Origin: Oceanihabitans sp. 2_MG-2023
GTDB lineage: Bacteria > Bacteroidota > Bacteroidia > Flavobacteriales > Flavobacteriaceae
Assembly (NCBI RefSeq): GCF_030547245.1
Contig: NZ_JAUOQT010000003.1
Coordinates: forward strand, 186,001 to 250,000
Length of the DNA: 64,000 nt
Reading direction: 5' to 3'
Shown: positions 6,882-16,655 of the stretch, piece after piece
How the letters are laid out: every line of letters begins with the position of its first letter
Numbering within the stretch: position 1 is the first letter of the stretch
The notes under the pieces: model-generated
What the model saw: only the letters and a program-made list of their open reading frames with translations
What the model was told of the DNA's origin: nothing
Databases searched by the model: none
Translations under genes and position numbers: made by a program

Positions 6882-7972
6882 AAAGAAAAAAACTTGCTTT
6901 TATAATACCTAGCCTTAAAGCTGGAGGTGCGGAGCGTGTAGTTTCTACACTTGCAAATCAATTCATTAAAGAATTTGATATCGTTATTGTGGTTTTATAC
7001 AAGTGCAAACCTTTTTATCCATTAAACACAAACATTAAAGTTGTTTTCTGTAAAGAAACTTACAATAGCGCACCTACTTTTTTTCAATCGATAACGAATC
7101 ACTTCCATTTAATAAGTACTTGTAAAAAAATAATTTCAAAGGAGAATTCAGATATCCTTATTGGTTTCACCACAATTGCAAATATATATAGCGTTTTAGT
7201 TGCTAAAAGACTTAGAATTCCTTCTATAATTAGTGAGCGTATTCATCCAAAATTTGGAAGCATTAGCAATTTTTGGGTAAAAACAAGAAAGCTAATATAC
7301 CCTAAAACCGATACTTTAATAATACAAACCGAAGACATAAAAAGCTATTTCACTTCATTTATAAAAGAAAGTAAAATAAAAATTATCAATAATCCTTTAG
7401 CTGAAGAATTGGTAGCAAAAAGGGACCTTGAGGCAAAAAAAACGAATCAAATTATTTGTATTGGCAGATTAGAAAACCAGAAAAACCAAGAACTGCTAAT
7501 CCGTGCGTTTGGTGCTATAGAAAGAAAAGATTGGAGACTTTTATTAATTGGTGAAGGAAGTAAAAAGGAATATTATAAAAACCTTGTAAACACTTTAAAA
7601 CTTAATGACAGTATCGATTTTATTGGTAACATAAAAGATGTATCTTATTATTACAATAATGCAAAAATATTTGTGCTTCCTTCTAACTACGAAGGTTTCC
7701 CAAATGCATTAATAGAAGCGATGTTTTTTGGTTTACCTTGTATAGCAACCAATTGTCCTTCTGGACCTTCAGAAATAATTAATGATGGTGAAAATGGTTT
7801 TTTAATTCCTATTAACGATCAATTATATTTAGAAAAGAAACTTTCGCTACTAATAAATAACACCGATTTACAAACTCAATTTAAACAAAAAGCAATAAAA
7901 AGCACCACCATATTTAAAGCCGATTTTATAGCAAACCAATGGAAAACATTAATTTATAAAATCTTACAATAA
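6878..7972 (+). CDS. Glycosyltransferase family 4
   Basis: This 364-residue GT-B enzyme probably moves a sugar from a nucleotide-sugar donor to a lipid-linked glycan on the cytoplasmic face of the membrane. The N-terminal motif PSLKAGGAERVVSTLA (about 11-26) is typical of GT4 acceptor domains, and the EX7E donor motif appears as YEGFPNALIEAM near residue 270, followed by ATNCPSGPSEII. The start is TTG; the frame has no ATG between it and the stop at 6818-6820. It is first of a tightly packed run, with the next ATG directly after its stop. It is closely related to the GT4 enzymes at 13221 and 16648. Donor and acceptor cannot be read from sequence. Confidence 0.88.
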   Translation: MKRKKLAFIIPSLKAGGAERVVSTLANQFIKEFDIVIVVLYKCKPFYPLNTNIKVVFCKETYNSAPTFFQSITNHFHLISTCKKIISKENSDILIGFTTIANIYSVLVAKRLRIPSIISERIHPKFGSISNFWVKTRKLIYPKTDTLIIQTEDIKSYFTSFIKESKIKIINNPLAEELVAKRDLEAKKTNQIICIGRLENQKNQELLIRAFGAIERKDWRLLLIGEGSKKEYYKNLVNTLKLNDSIDFIGNIKDVSYYYNNAKIFVLPSNYEGFPNALIEAMFFGLPCIATNCPSGPSEIINDGENGFLIPINDQLYLEKKLSLLINNTDLQTQFKQKAIKSTTIFKADFIANQWKTLIYKILQ

Positions 7973-8920
7973 ATGCAATTAATTAATTTATTACCAACAT
8001 ATACAAAGCAAGAGTCTCAAAACTTTAGCTATACATTTACGGTTTTTACTCCTGTTTACAACAGAGCAGATACTTTAGAGCGTGTTTTTAAATCATTAAA
8101 TGCACAAACTTTTAAGGATTTCGAATTGGTGATGATTAATGATGGGTCTAAAGACAACTCACATGAAGTTGCTCTAGAATTAATAAAAACCGCTACGTTT
8201 CCGGTAAACTATATAAACAATACAAATAACAAACATAAAATGGCTTGTTTTATGCAAGCAATTCAAGTCGCTAAAGGTACCTTTATTTTACCTTTTGATT
8301 CGGATGACGAATGCACAGCAGATGCTTTACAAGTTTTTAAAGACGAATACGATGCTATTCCAAAAGAAAAAAAAGAAAATATTAGTGGAGTAACTTGTTT
8401 ATGTAACGACCAATTTGGAAACCTAGTTGGAGAACCTTTTAAAGAATCGCCATACTATAGTAACACCTTCAAACAGCAGATGTTACAACCAAATGCATCC
8501 GAAAAATGGGGTTTTACAAAAACAGAAATATTAAAAAATATTCAAGTTAATGATCGTATTTTTTCTCGTGGGTATATTCCAGAAGGAGTCATTTGGGAAC
8601 TAATTGCCAAACAAGGATTTGAAACAAAATATATTAACACCACCTTACGAACTTATTATTTAGATACAGAAAACGCCATCTCTATTCAAAATCATAAAAA
8701 AGATGCTTTTGGAATGGCTATTTATTCTTTATCTATTCTTAATTGGTATTACAAAGATTATATATTTAAAAAGCCAACACTTTTTATTAAACGTATCTAT
8801 ACTTTATTAAGAGCATCGCAATATTTAGAATTCAATTTAAAAGATTATCAACAAGCAATTAAAAGTAAACTACTACGATTTTGTTTTACTATAGGTTGGC
8901 CTTTAAAAAAATTATTTTAA
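7973..8920 (+). CDS. Glycosyltransferase family 2
   Basis: The 315-residue GT-A enzyme starts with about 20 residues and then FTVFTPVYNRADTLERVF, the GT2 nucleotide-binding start. MINDGSKDNS follows near residue 60, and the metal-binding DxD-type motif appears as FDSDDE near residue 105. Such enzymes add one sugar to a growing glycan, usually with inversion. The C-terminal third contains W and Y residues common to membrane-associated members but no clear membrane span. It follows the GT4 gene with no gap and precedes the flippase gene by 4 bases, so it belongs to the same transcript. Substrate unknown. Confidence 0.88.
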   Translation: MQLINLLPTYTKQESQNFSYTFTVFTPVYNRADTLERVFKSLNAQTFKDFELVMINDGSKDNSHEVALELIKTATFPVNYINNTNNKHKMACFMQAIQVAKGTFILPFDSDDECTADALQVFKDEYDAIPKEKKENISGVTCLCNDQFGNLVGEPFKESPYYSNTFKQQMLQPNASEKWGFTKTEILKNIQVNDRIFSRGYIPEGVIWELIAKQGFETKYINTTLRTYYLDTENAISIQNHKKDAFGMAIYSLSILNWYYKDYIFKKPTLFIKRIYTLLRASQYLEFNLKDYQQAIKSKLLRFCFTIGWPLKKLF

Positions 8921-8924
8921 ACTA

Positions 8925-10262
8925 TTGAAATTAATCAACTACATAGAAACGCTTAAAAAAGCAATAAAAAACCCAACAGTTATTAATGTTGTTACGGTTG
9001 CTATTATTGCCATTTTTGTAAAAGGCTTAGGTTTTTACAAAGAGATTATTGTTGCTGGATCTTTTGGCTTATCGGAGCTTTTAGATACCTTCTTTATAGC
9101 TGCATTACTACCTGGTTTTATAAATGAAGTATTTTTAAATGCCTTTAAATCGGTATTTATTCCTAATTATATTGCCGAAAAAAAATCTACAAATCGCATT
9201 GGTGCATTTCAATCCTCAAGTTTCATTGTAACCTTAAGTATTGCATTAATATTTATTGGTATTTCTTATTTATTTACAGACGTATTTTTAGAAACATTTT
9301 TTGAAGGACACACAACAGATTACTACCGTTTAATTAAAATACAGTTATACTACTTATTACCATGCATCCTGTTTTGGGGTTTTGCATCCTTATTAAGTGG
9401 CTTACTAAATGTATACGACGAATTTAGGTATGCATCTATATATCCGGTTTTCACCTCTATTGCAATGATAATTTGCTTACTATTTTTTAAAGAACAGCTA
9501 CAAGAAAAAGTACTCGCAATAGGAATGCTTATTGGTAGTATTTCGCAATTCGTCTTTTTATTAATAGTTGCCATTAATAAAGGCATACTAAAAATAGATA
9601 CTCCAGATTTTTCTGGTTTACATACACAAACCATGTTTAAACAAGTTCCTGCAAAGGTATCTTCTGGGTTTTTAACAGGTCTTATTTCGGTTACAGATCA
9701 GTTTTTTGCTGCGCAACTTATTATAGGATCTATTGCCGCATTAAATTATGGTTTACGTATTCCTGCTTTTTTTACAGCTATTATAGTAATGGCTTTAGGC
9801 AATGTGCTTCTACCCTATTTTTCTAAATTATCTTTAACCAATAAAGAAGAAGCATTTAAAACCTTATACTATATTTTGAAAAGACTATTTATTGGATTAA
9901 TTCTAGTTAGTATTGTACTTATCTTTTTATCCGATTTTATAGTTGCCTTATGCTTTGAAAGAAATGAATTTTCTTCAGAAGACACCAAAGTAGTAGCAAA
10001 TATTCAACGTATGTTTTTAATTGGTTTACCTTTTACCATCTGCGGAAACATTATCGTTCGATTTTTAACGAGTATAAATAAAAATGCTTTTATGGCATAT
10101 ATTTCTTTTGCAACGGTTATCTTAAATATAATTTTAGATGTTGTTTTAATGAAATTTTATGGTGTATTTGGTATCGCTTTATGTACCGCATTACTACAAA
10201 TGTTTAGAAGTTTAGTATATTTAAAATATACCACAAACCAACAAAAAGTTTTAGCTACATGA
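8925..10262 (+). CDS. MurJ-like lipid-linked glycan flippase
   Basis: This 445-residue polytopic protein has 12 or more membrane segments. The N-terminal stretch GLGFYKEIIVAGSFGLSELL followed by DTFFIAALLPGFI and NAFKSVFIPNY resembles MurJ, the lipid II flippase of the MOP superfamily, more than typical Wzx proteins. Inside this cluster it most likely moves the undecaprenyl-linked repeat unit to the periplasmic side. MurJ itself is usually above 500 residues, so this is a shorter relative. The start is TTG at 8925. Its end overlaps the next gene by 4 bases (ATGA). No other flippase gene is visible in the locus, which supports the assignment. Confidence 0.8.
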   Translation: MKLINYIETLKKAIKNPTVINVVTVAIIAIFVKGLGFYKEIIVAGSFGLSELLDTFFIAALLPGFINEVFLNAFKSVFIPNYIAEKKSTNRIGAFQSSSFIVTLSIALIFIGISYLFTDVFLETFFEGHTTDYYRLIKIQLYYLLPCILFWGFASLLSGLLNVYDEFRYASIYPVFTSIAMIICLLFFKEQLQEKVLAIGMLIGSISQFVFLLIVAINKGILKIDTPDFSGLHTQTMFKQVPAKVSSGFLTGLISVTDQFFAAQLIIGSIAALNYGLRIPAFFTAIIVMALGNVLLPYFSKLSLTNKEEAFKTLYYILKRLFIGLILVSIVLIFLSDFIVALCFERNEFSSEDTKVVANIQRMFLIGLPFTICGNIIVRFLTSINKNAFMAYISFATVILNIILDVVLMKFYGVFGIALCTALLQMFRSLVYLKYTTNQQKVLAT

Positions 10263-11374
10263 AAGAAATACTAAAACATACCATTCTTGCATTAACCATA
10301 TTAAATCTACCAACTTTTGGTTTAATATCTTTTAACCCTGCTTTAGGTTCTTTAGCAGCAGCGTTATCTTTAGTTTCCTTAGCACTATACTATTTCTTTA
10401 TTAAAAAAAGTAAACCTTTGTTAGCATTACTTTTAATAGGAATACTCTACTATTCTATTTCTGGATTCAGTTTTTCTGGAGAATTAGAGACCTTTATAAA
10501 AGATATTTTTAGATATTTTTTATTTATTCTATCTGTTACAGAAGTTGCAAAAAACACAACAAATGCAGAAGCTTGTTTTTACTTAGTTATTGGTGCTTTG
10601 AGTGTTGTGTTAAACGCGTTGGTTTTTTCAGATGAATACGGTAGATATGCTGGTTTCTACATAAACCCCAATCGCGCAGGATTGGTTTGTATTTTAGGCT
10701 TTGCATTTACTTATAGATTAGCAAATAAAAAATATAAAATACTCGCGCAATTAATATGCACTCTGGCGGGAATTGCAACACTTTCCCGTTATTTTCTATT
10801 ACTTCTATTACTTGTAAATATAACATCTCTATTTGCAAACAAAAAGAACATTATCGGCTTAATGGTTGGTGCCATTGGTATTGTTATAATAATTAATACG
10901 CCAGCTTTTAACCTAAATAAAGATCGATTTGATGCACTTAATAGCTTTTTTAGTGAAGGAGAAGTAAAAACTACTACTATTACTAGAGAATCAAGACAAG
11001 AAACTTGGGCACTTTATACAGATGCTATTGTTAACAATGCTATAATTGGTAATGGTTACGGGTCTATGCAAGGGCATCAAGGAGACACTTTGGGTATTAA
11101 AGTTGGTGTTCATAACACCTATTTAATGGTTTTAGGAGAAGCAGGAATACTTCCTTTTTTACTATTGGTGATTTTTTATACTAGTATGATTTTTAAAAGT
11201 CTGAGATACTTTACTACACATCCCGAATACCTCTATATGTCATTAATAATGGCATCCTATTTAATGGTTTCGCATAACTATTTTTATAACTATATCATTC
11301 TATTTTTTACTATATGGCTATATACTCGATTTAGTATGGAAAAAGAAAAAAATGAAAACTTAATAACAGAATAA
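10259..11374 (+). CDS. O-antigen polymerase/ligase family protein (Wzy-like)
   Basis: The 371-residue protein has about ten membrane segments. The signature of the Wzy_C/O-antigen ligase family is seen near residues 263-300: GNGYGSMQGHQGD, then VHNTYLMVLGEAGILPFLL. It most likely polymerises the flipped repeat units in the periplasm, since the locus also supplies a flippase and Wza/Wzc exporters; a ligase role is possible but less likely. A large periplasmic loop lies around the arginines of TTTITRESRQETW. Its ATG overlaps the flippase stop (ATGA), a coupled arrangement, and the amidotransferase gene begins 2 bases after its stop. Confidence 0.85.
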   Translation: MKEILKHTILALTILNLPTFGLISFNPALGSLAAALSLVSLALYYFFIKKSKPLLALLLIGILYYSISGFSFSGELETFIKDIFRYFLFILSVTEVAKNTTNAEACFYLVIGALSVVLNALVFSDEYGRYAGFYINPNRAGLVCILGFAFTYRLANKKYKILAQLICTLAGIATLSRYFLLLLLLVNITSLFANKKNIIGLMVGAIGIVIIINTPAFNLNKDRFDALNSFFSEGEVKTTTITRESRQETWALYTDAIVNNAIIGNGYGSMQGHQGDTLGIKVGVHNTYLMVLGEAGILPFLLLVIFYTSMIFKSLRYFTTHPEYLYMSLIMASYLMVSHNYFYNYIILFFTIWLYTRFSMEKEKNENLITE

Positions 11375-11376
11375 TT

Positions 11377-13221
11377 ATGTGTGGTATATACGGATCTACA
11401 ATAAAATACACACCTTCACAAGTTAAAGAAAAACTTGCAAGCGCCGCATTTAGAGGTCCAGATGCGACACATTTCACATTTAACGGTAAGGACAAAAACA
11501 TCATTTTTGGTCACAATAGATTATCGATCATCGATTTAGACCCTAGATCCAATCAACCATTAACATATAAACACATTCATATTGTTTTTAATGGAGAAAT
11601 TTATAATTTTTTAGAAATAAAAAAACAACTCCAAACTCAGGGCTATATTTTTAATACAACTAGCGATACAGAAGTACTTTGTGCAGCCTATTTAGAATAT
11701 GGCGAAGCTTTTATAAACAAGCTAAATGGTATGTTTGCCTTTGTTATTTACGACGAAAAACAGCAACGTTTATTTGGTGCTAGAGACCGAATGGGGCAAA
11801 AACCATTTTACTATTATTTGGGTGAAAATGGTTTTGAATTTGCTAGTCAGATTTCCTCCATTCAACTACATAACAGCAATTTATCTATTTCCAGCAAAGC
11901 AATCTCTAGTTATTTAACCTGGGGAAACATTCCTGATCCAAACTCTATTTTTAACGAAGTGCATAAATTAGAAGCTGGCTACTCCTTTATCTTAGACTTA
12001 ACAAATAATAGTTTCAAAAAATCACAATATTGGGATATTTCTAAAAACAATAATTCATTATTTACAGGTTCTTACGAAGATGCAAAACAGGAACTTTCCT
12101 ATTTAGTTAAAGACGCTTCCACTATTCGATTATTTGCAGATGTTCCTGTTGGCGTTTTTCTTTCTGGCGGAATTGACTCTTCGGCAATTGCAGCATTAGC
12201 TTCAAAAAGCACAAACAGTAAAATAAAAACTTTTTCTGTAAAGTTTAATGAAAAAGGCTTCGACGAAAGTAAATATGCACAACAAGTAGCAGATCATTTA
12301 AATACAGAGCACCATGTAATTAATTGTAATTATTCGGAAGGATTAGATTTAATAGAAAACTTTTGTCAATTTTACGATGAACCTTTTGCAGATGCTTCTG
12401 CAATTCCTTCCATGTTATTAGCAAAACACACTAGAAAACATGTAACTGTGGCGCTTTCAGGAGATGGTGGCGACGAGAGTTTTATTGGATACACGCGTTA
12501 CAAATGGATGAAGCAAGTACAAGCACTTTATGCTATCCCTTCTGGTTTAAGAAAATTCTCATCCAACCTTATTGGAAGTCTTCCGTATTACAAATTAAAA
12601 ATGATTGCGCAAGGTTTACAATATGATTCCCTTAACGATTTATACTTAGGGATTAGTAGTGGAATTGATAATTCTTGGCTACAAAACACCAATAATTACA
12701 CCAATGTTTCCGAAGTAAAATACTTGAAAGAAACCGATAAAAATTTATTAGAACGAATTTCAGATTTCGACCTAAAAACCTACTTAAATTGGGATATAAA
12801 CACGAAAGTAGATAGAGCAACAATGGCATATTCTCTAGAAGCAAGAGCTCCGCTTTTAGACTATAGAATTGTAGAATTTGCTCGTTCATTGCCTACAGAT
12901 TTTAAATATCAGAAAAACAATCAAAAACGCATTTTAAAAGATGTTCTTTATGAGCATGTGCCAAAAGAAATATTTAATAGACCAAAAGCAGGTTTTACTA
13001 TGCCTTTTTCTAATTGGTTTAAAAACGATCTTAAAGATTTTGTGTTAGATACTTTAACCGAAGACACCTTAAAACAAATACCAAACATAAACGTAAAAGA
13101 AGTACAATTACGCATTAAACAACACATGGATGGTACTTGGAATAGATATCCACTAATTTGGAAATTATTAGTACTTAAACAATGGTTAGATAAAAACGGC
13201 AACACTTTTACTATAAAATAA
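11377..13221 (+). CDS. asnB: AsnB-like glutamine amidotransferase 1
   Basis: This 614-residue protein has the two domains of glutamine-hydrolysing asparagine synthetase. Cys2 after the initiator Met is the glutaminase nucleophile, FRGPD (25-29) and FNGEIYN (71-77) are glutaminase motifs, and the PP-loop SGGIDSS is at 263-269. The last 200 residues include RATMAYSLEARAPLLDYRI, normal for the family. All key residues appear intact. Its position between the polymerase and a GT4 gene suggests that it amidates a carboxylate on the glycan, for example a uronic acid, as proposed for AsnB-like proteins of O-antigen loci, instead of making free asparagine. Its TAA overlaps the next ATG by 1 base. Confidence 0.85.
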   Translation: MCGIYGSTIKYTPSQVKEKLASAAFRGPDATHFTFNGKDKNIIFGHNRLSIIDLDPRSNQPLTYKHIHIVFNGEIYNFLEIKKQLQTQGYIFNTTSDTEVLCAAYLEYGEAFINKLNGMFAFVIYDEKQQRLFGARDRMGQKPFYYYLGENGFEFASQISSIQLHNSNLSISSKAISSYLTWGNIPDPNSIFNEVHKLEAGYSFILDLTNNSFKKSQYWDISKNNNSLFTGSYEDAKQELSYLVKDASTIRLFADVPVGVFLSGGIDSSAIAALASKSTNSKIKTFSVKFNEKGFDESKYAQQVADHLNTEHHVINCNYSEGLDLIENFCQFYDEPFADASAIPSMLLAKHTRKHVTVALSGDGGDESFIGYTRYKWMKQVQALYAIPSGLRKFSSNLIGSLPYYKLKMIAQGLQYDSLNDLYLGISSGIDNSWLQNTNNYTNVSEVKYLKETDKNLLERISDFDLKTYLNWDINTKVDRATMAYSLEARAPLLDYRIVEFARSLPTDFKYQKNNQKRILKDVLYEHVPKEIFNRPKAGFTMPFSNWFKNDLKDFVLDTLTEDTLKQIPNINVKEVQLRIKQHMDGTWNRYPLIWKLLVLKQWLDKNGNTFTIK

Positions 13222-14315
13222 TGAGTAAACAAAAGATTAAAATAACATTTGTAATTCCTTCGCTAGCTGCTGGTGGAGCAGAACGCATATTATCTTTTGT
13301 TGCTAAAAACATAGACAAAAACAAGTTTCAACCTACTCTATTAGTTGTTGGTTTTGAGAAAGATACTGTATATGATGTTAGTAATCTTGAGGTTGCTTAC
13401 CTAAACAAAACTAGGGTTTTAAAAGCTGTATTTGCTATAGTCAAGCATTTTAGAAGCCAAAAACCTCAAATTGTTGTAAGTTCTATTTTTCACCTAAATA
13501 CGATAATTGCTTATTTATCTATTGGTTTTCCTAAAATAAAGTTTGCAGCAAGAGAAGCTAATGTTTTAAGTGTTTTAGCAGAGCATGATAGAGGTAATAG
13601 ATTAAGTTTTTCAAAAAAAATTATTGTTAAAGCTTACAAACTCGTGGATTGTTTAATATGTCAATCTAAAGACATGCAAAATGACATGATGGCTAATTAT
13701 GGGGTTGCACAAAACAAAACGGCATTAATAAACAACCCTATTACCTTTAATGCAGCACCAAAAACAGAAACAAGAAACAGCAATAAACCGTTACAAATTA
13801 TTACTGTTGGCAGACTAAGTAAAGAAAAAGGACACGCTAGAATTATTGAAGTGCTTTCGAAATTAAAATTTCCCTTTCATTATTTTATGATTGGAGATGG
13901 AAATGAAAAAGAATATATTGTAGACTTAATTCGTACCAAAGGAATTGAAAATCAAGTAACCCAAATAGATTACATCAAAGATGTAGAAGGATATTTGAGA
14001 ATGAGTGACGTATTTTTACTAGGCTCTTATTCCGAAGGATTTCCAAATGCATTAATTGAAAGCTGCGTAGTTGGTACACCAATTATTGCTTTTAATGCGC
14101 CAGGAGGAATTAATGAAATTATTGCTCCAGGCAAAAACGGATTTATTATAAATACAGTAGATGAATGTGTTAAGGAATTAACCAAACTTAACAACAACTA
14201 TTCATTTTCCCCTAAAACTGTAAACCAAATAGTTGTAAACAACTTTAATAGCAAAAAAATTATTAATCAATACGAAGAACTCTTTATTAAACTAACCACA
14301 ACCTATGCTATTTAA
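13221..14315 (+). CDS. Glycosyltransferase family 4
   Basis: This 364-residue GT-B glycosyltransferase starts MSKQKIKITFVIPSLAAGG and carries AAGGAERILSFVA at about residues 16-28. Its donor-site EX7E motif is YSEGFPNALIESCVVGTP near residue 272, followed by APGGINEII. It is the second of three closely similar GT4 enzymes in the block (with 6878 and 16648). Each probably forms a different bond in one repeat unit. The ATG overlaps the stop of the amidotransferase, and its own end overlaps the MBOAT gene by 11 bases, so it is translated as part of one long message. Sugar specificity unknown. Confidence 0.88.
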   Translation: MSKQKIKITFVIPSLAAGGAERILSFVAKNIDKNKFQPTLLVVGFEKDTVYDVSNLEVAYLNKTRVLKAVFAIVKHFRSQKPQIVVSSIFHLNTIIAYLSIGFPKIKFAAREANVLSVLAEHDRGNRLSFSKKIIVKAYKLVDCLICQSKDMQNDMMANYGVAQNKTALINNPITFNAAPKTETRNSNKPLQIITVGRLSKEKGHARIIEVLSKLKFPFHYFMIGDGNEKEYIVDLIRTKGIENQVTQIDYIKDVEGYLRMSDVFLLGSYSEGFPNALIESCVVGTPIIAFNAPGGINEIIAPGKNGFIINTVDECVKELTKLNNNYSFSPKTVNQIVVNNFNSKKIINQYEELFIKLTTTYAI

Positions 14316-15714
14316 CTCTATTGAATATCTAATATTTCTACCTACAGTTTTTATACTGTATTGGCTGCTAAATAAAGATCTAAAAAAGCAAAATATTTTA
14401 TTATTAGTTGCTAGTTATTTCTTTTATGCTTATTGGGATTGGACGTTCCTTTCCTTAATTATTTATAGTTCTTTTATAGACTATTATATAGGTATTAAAA
14501 TCTACGAATCAAATTCCGTGAAAGCTAAAAAAAACTGGCTTCGACTAAGTTTAGTTTCTAACTTAGGACTTTTGGCTGCTTTTAAATATTTCAACTTTTT
14601 TACAGAAAGTTTTGCCGAAATGATGCTACTTTTTGGTTGGCAAGTAGATCATGTTACTTTAAATATAATACTTCCTGTAGGTATTAGTTTTTACACGTTT
14701 CAAACCTTGAGTTATACCATAGACGTTTATAGAGATAAACTAAAACCAACAAAAGACATTGTTGCATTTTTTACATTTGTTAGTTTGTTTCCGCAATTAG
14801 TTGCAGGACCTATAGAAAGAGCTTCTAACCTACTACCACAAATTGAAAATGTACGTAAGTTTAAGCAAAAATGGTTTCATGATGGTATCTTTCAAATTGC
14901 CGTAGGTTTATTCCGAAAAGTAGTAATTGCAGATAATTTAGGGGTTTATGTAGACTCTATTTACGCCAGTCCAGACATTCATAACTCGAGTACTTTACTT
15001 ATTGCTACCATATTTTATTCGTATCAAATATATTTTGATTTTGCAGGATATTCAGATATTGCAATTGGTAGTGCTAAATTATTAGGTTTTAAATTTAACC
15101 AAAACTTTAATCTACCTTATTTTTCTAATTCTATTGCAGATATATGGCAACGTTGGCACATATCTTTATCCTCATGGCTCCGCGATTATTTATACTATTC
15201 TTTAGGAGGAAGTCGTGGCACCGCATTTATGACCTTTAGAAACCTAATGCTTACCATGATTCTAGGAGGTCTTTGGCATGGAAATACATGGAACTTTGCA
15301 ATTTGGGGAGCAATTCATGGCTTACTACTAGTTACCGAAAAAATACTTTTCACGGCTTTTAAAATAAAAAATACAGGATGGATTGGTTATATATACCCTT
15401 TCTGCTTAGTACTTGTTTCTTGGGTTTTCTTTAGGGCTAAAGATTTTGAAGCTGCAGGATTAATCGTGAAAAAATTAATTTTCTTCGATTTTAAAATACC
15501 ATTTATAGGAGATACAAATGCTATTGTTACTGGCTTATCTATGTTATTAATTGGTATGTCTTTAGACCTTTACCTGTTTCGATCTAAACAAGATTTAGAA
15601 ACTTTAGGTCGTAAACTAAGCCCAATAAAACTTGGTGCTGCAGTTTCTGTTATCATACTTCTTATTAGTTTATTCTACTCGACATCTAATAACTTTATTT
15701 ATTTTCAATTTTAA
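14305..15714 (+). CDS. MBOAT-family O-acyltransferase (AlgI-like)
   Basis: The 469-residue membrane-bound O-acyltransferase has about ten membrane segments. Family motifs are RWHISLSSWLRDYLY at 283-297, GGLWHGNTWNF at 321-331 and the catalytic-type histidine at 338 in GAIHGLL. Relatives such as AlgI pass acetyl groups across the membrane to periplasmic partners that acetylate polysaccharide hydroxyls. The next gene, 5 bases downstream, encodes an SGNH-type protein with a membrane anchor, the expected partner. Together they should O-acetylate the exported glycan. The start overlaps the preceding glycosyltransferase gene by 11 bases. Confidence 0.92.
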   Translation: MLFNSIEYLIFLPTVFILYWLLNKDLKKQNILLLVASYFFYAYWDWTFLSLIIYSSFIDYYIGIKIYESNSVKAKKNWLRLSLVSNLGLLAAFKYFNFFTESFAEMMLLFGWQVDHVTLNIILPVGISFYTFQTLSYTIDVYRDKLKPTKDIVAFFTFVSLFPQLVAGPIERASNLLPQIENVRKFKQKWFHDGIFQIAVGLFRKVVIADNLGVYVDSIYASPDIHNSSTLLIATIFYSYQIYFDFAGYSDIAIGSAKLLGFKFNQNFNLPYFSNSIADIWQRWHISLSSWLRDYLYYSLGGSRGTAFMTFRNLMLTMILGGLWHGNTWNFAIWGAIHGLLLVTEKILFTAFKIKNTGWIGYIYPFCLVLVSWVFFRAKDFEAAGLIVKKLIFFDFKIPFIGDTNAIVTGLSMLLIGMSLDLYLFRSKQDLETLGRKLSPIKLGAAVSVIILLISLFYSTSNNFIYFQF

Positions 15715-15719
15715 GTATT

Positions 15720-16655
15720 ATGGATAAGAAACAAATTATAAAATCAGTAAAGCTTATTGCTTTCATTATTGTATTATCTTTTATTATAGATAAAGCAGCA
15801 TACTTCACTATTACTAAAATTAGCGATACGGTTTTTTCTGGTCAAGCAATTGGAAAATTAAACCATTATTTATCGATAAAAGACACAACAAAACTTATTG
15901 TTTTTGGGAGCTCTAGAGCAAATCACCATATTGATGTTAAAAAACTAAAACAGTCTAGTTATAATATGGGTGTGGATGGTAAATTTATAGCATACAGTGC
16001 TACATTAATTAAAATGCTACCCAAAGATGTTAAGCAAACAGTTATACTTCATGTAGACCCTAATGTCGCATATAGAGAGTATTATAATAGAGAAGAAACG
16101 AAAACGTTAATGGTAAAATACCATACCAACGATATTATAAAAAAAGAGCTTCAAAGATCCGATTTAGTGAACCCCTTACAAGAATTTTATTGGTGTGTAG
16201 ATTATAATGGGTTGGTTTTAGGTATTCTTAAAAATGCAATTTTTCCTAAATATGACTTAGAAACCTATTATGGGTACGACCCTATGGAAGTACACAGTAC
16301 TCAAAAAGAAATATTTCAAAATATATTAGCTAGAAACGATAGTATTAAATGTAAAACGGACTTAAAACTCAATCCGTTATTTAATAGTTATCTAAAAGAA
16401 ATTGACTCTTTTTGCAAACGTAACAACAAGAAGCTTATCACTATAACTACTCCTATTTATATCGATAAATGTAAGAACGATAATATTGCGTTGACAAAAG
16501 TTTTAAAAGACTTAAACATTGAGTATCATGATTACAGTGATTTTTTTAAAGATAACAACCATGTAGATTACTGGGCAGATATTGCACACATGTCTAATGT
16601 AGCTTCTGAAATTTTCTCGAAAGCTTTAAGCGAAGATTTATATATTCATGATTAA
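15720..16655 (+). CDS. Membrane-anchored SGNH-like protein, probable partner of the MBOAT protein
   Basis: This 311-residue protein has one N-terminal membrane segment (about residues 10-31) and a periplasmic domain. The segment VFGSSRANHH at 61-70 matches SGNH block I with the serine nucleophile at 64 or 65. NMGVDG at 82-87 gives the block II glycine, and D287-x-x-H290 in ADIAHMS supplies the Asp/His pair of block V. AlgJ/AlgX-like and DltD-like partners of MBOAT proteins have this layout. I infer that it completes O-acetyl transfer to the glycan. The sequence is divergent, so the SGNH call rests on these short motifs and on gene order. It overlaps the next gene by 8 bases. Confidence 0.7.
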   Translation: MDKKQIIKSVKLIAFIIVLSFIIDKAAYFTITKISDTVFSGQAIGKLNHYLSIKDTTKLIVFGSSRANHHIDVKKLKQSSYNMGVDGKFIAYSATLIKMLPKDVKQTVILHVDPNVAYREYYNREETKTLMVKYHTNDIIKKELQRSDLVNPLQEFYWCVDYNGLVLGILKNAIFPKYDLETYYGYDPMEVHSTQKEIFQNILARNDSIKCKTDLKLNPLFNSYLKEIDSFCKRNNKKLITITTPIYIDKCKNDNIALTKVLKDLNIEYHDYSDFFKDNNHVDYWADIAHMSNVASEIFSKALSEDLYIHD

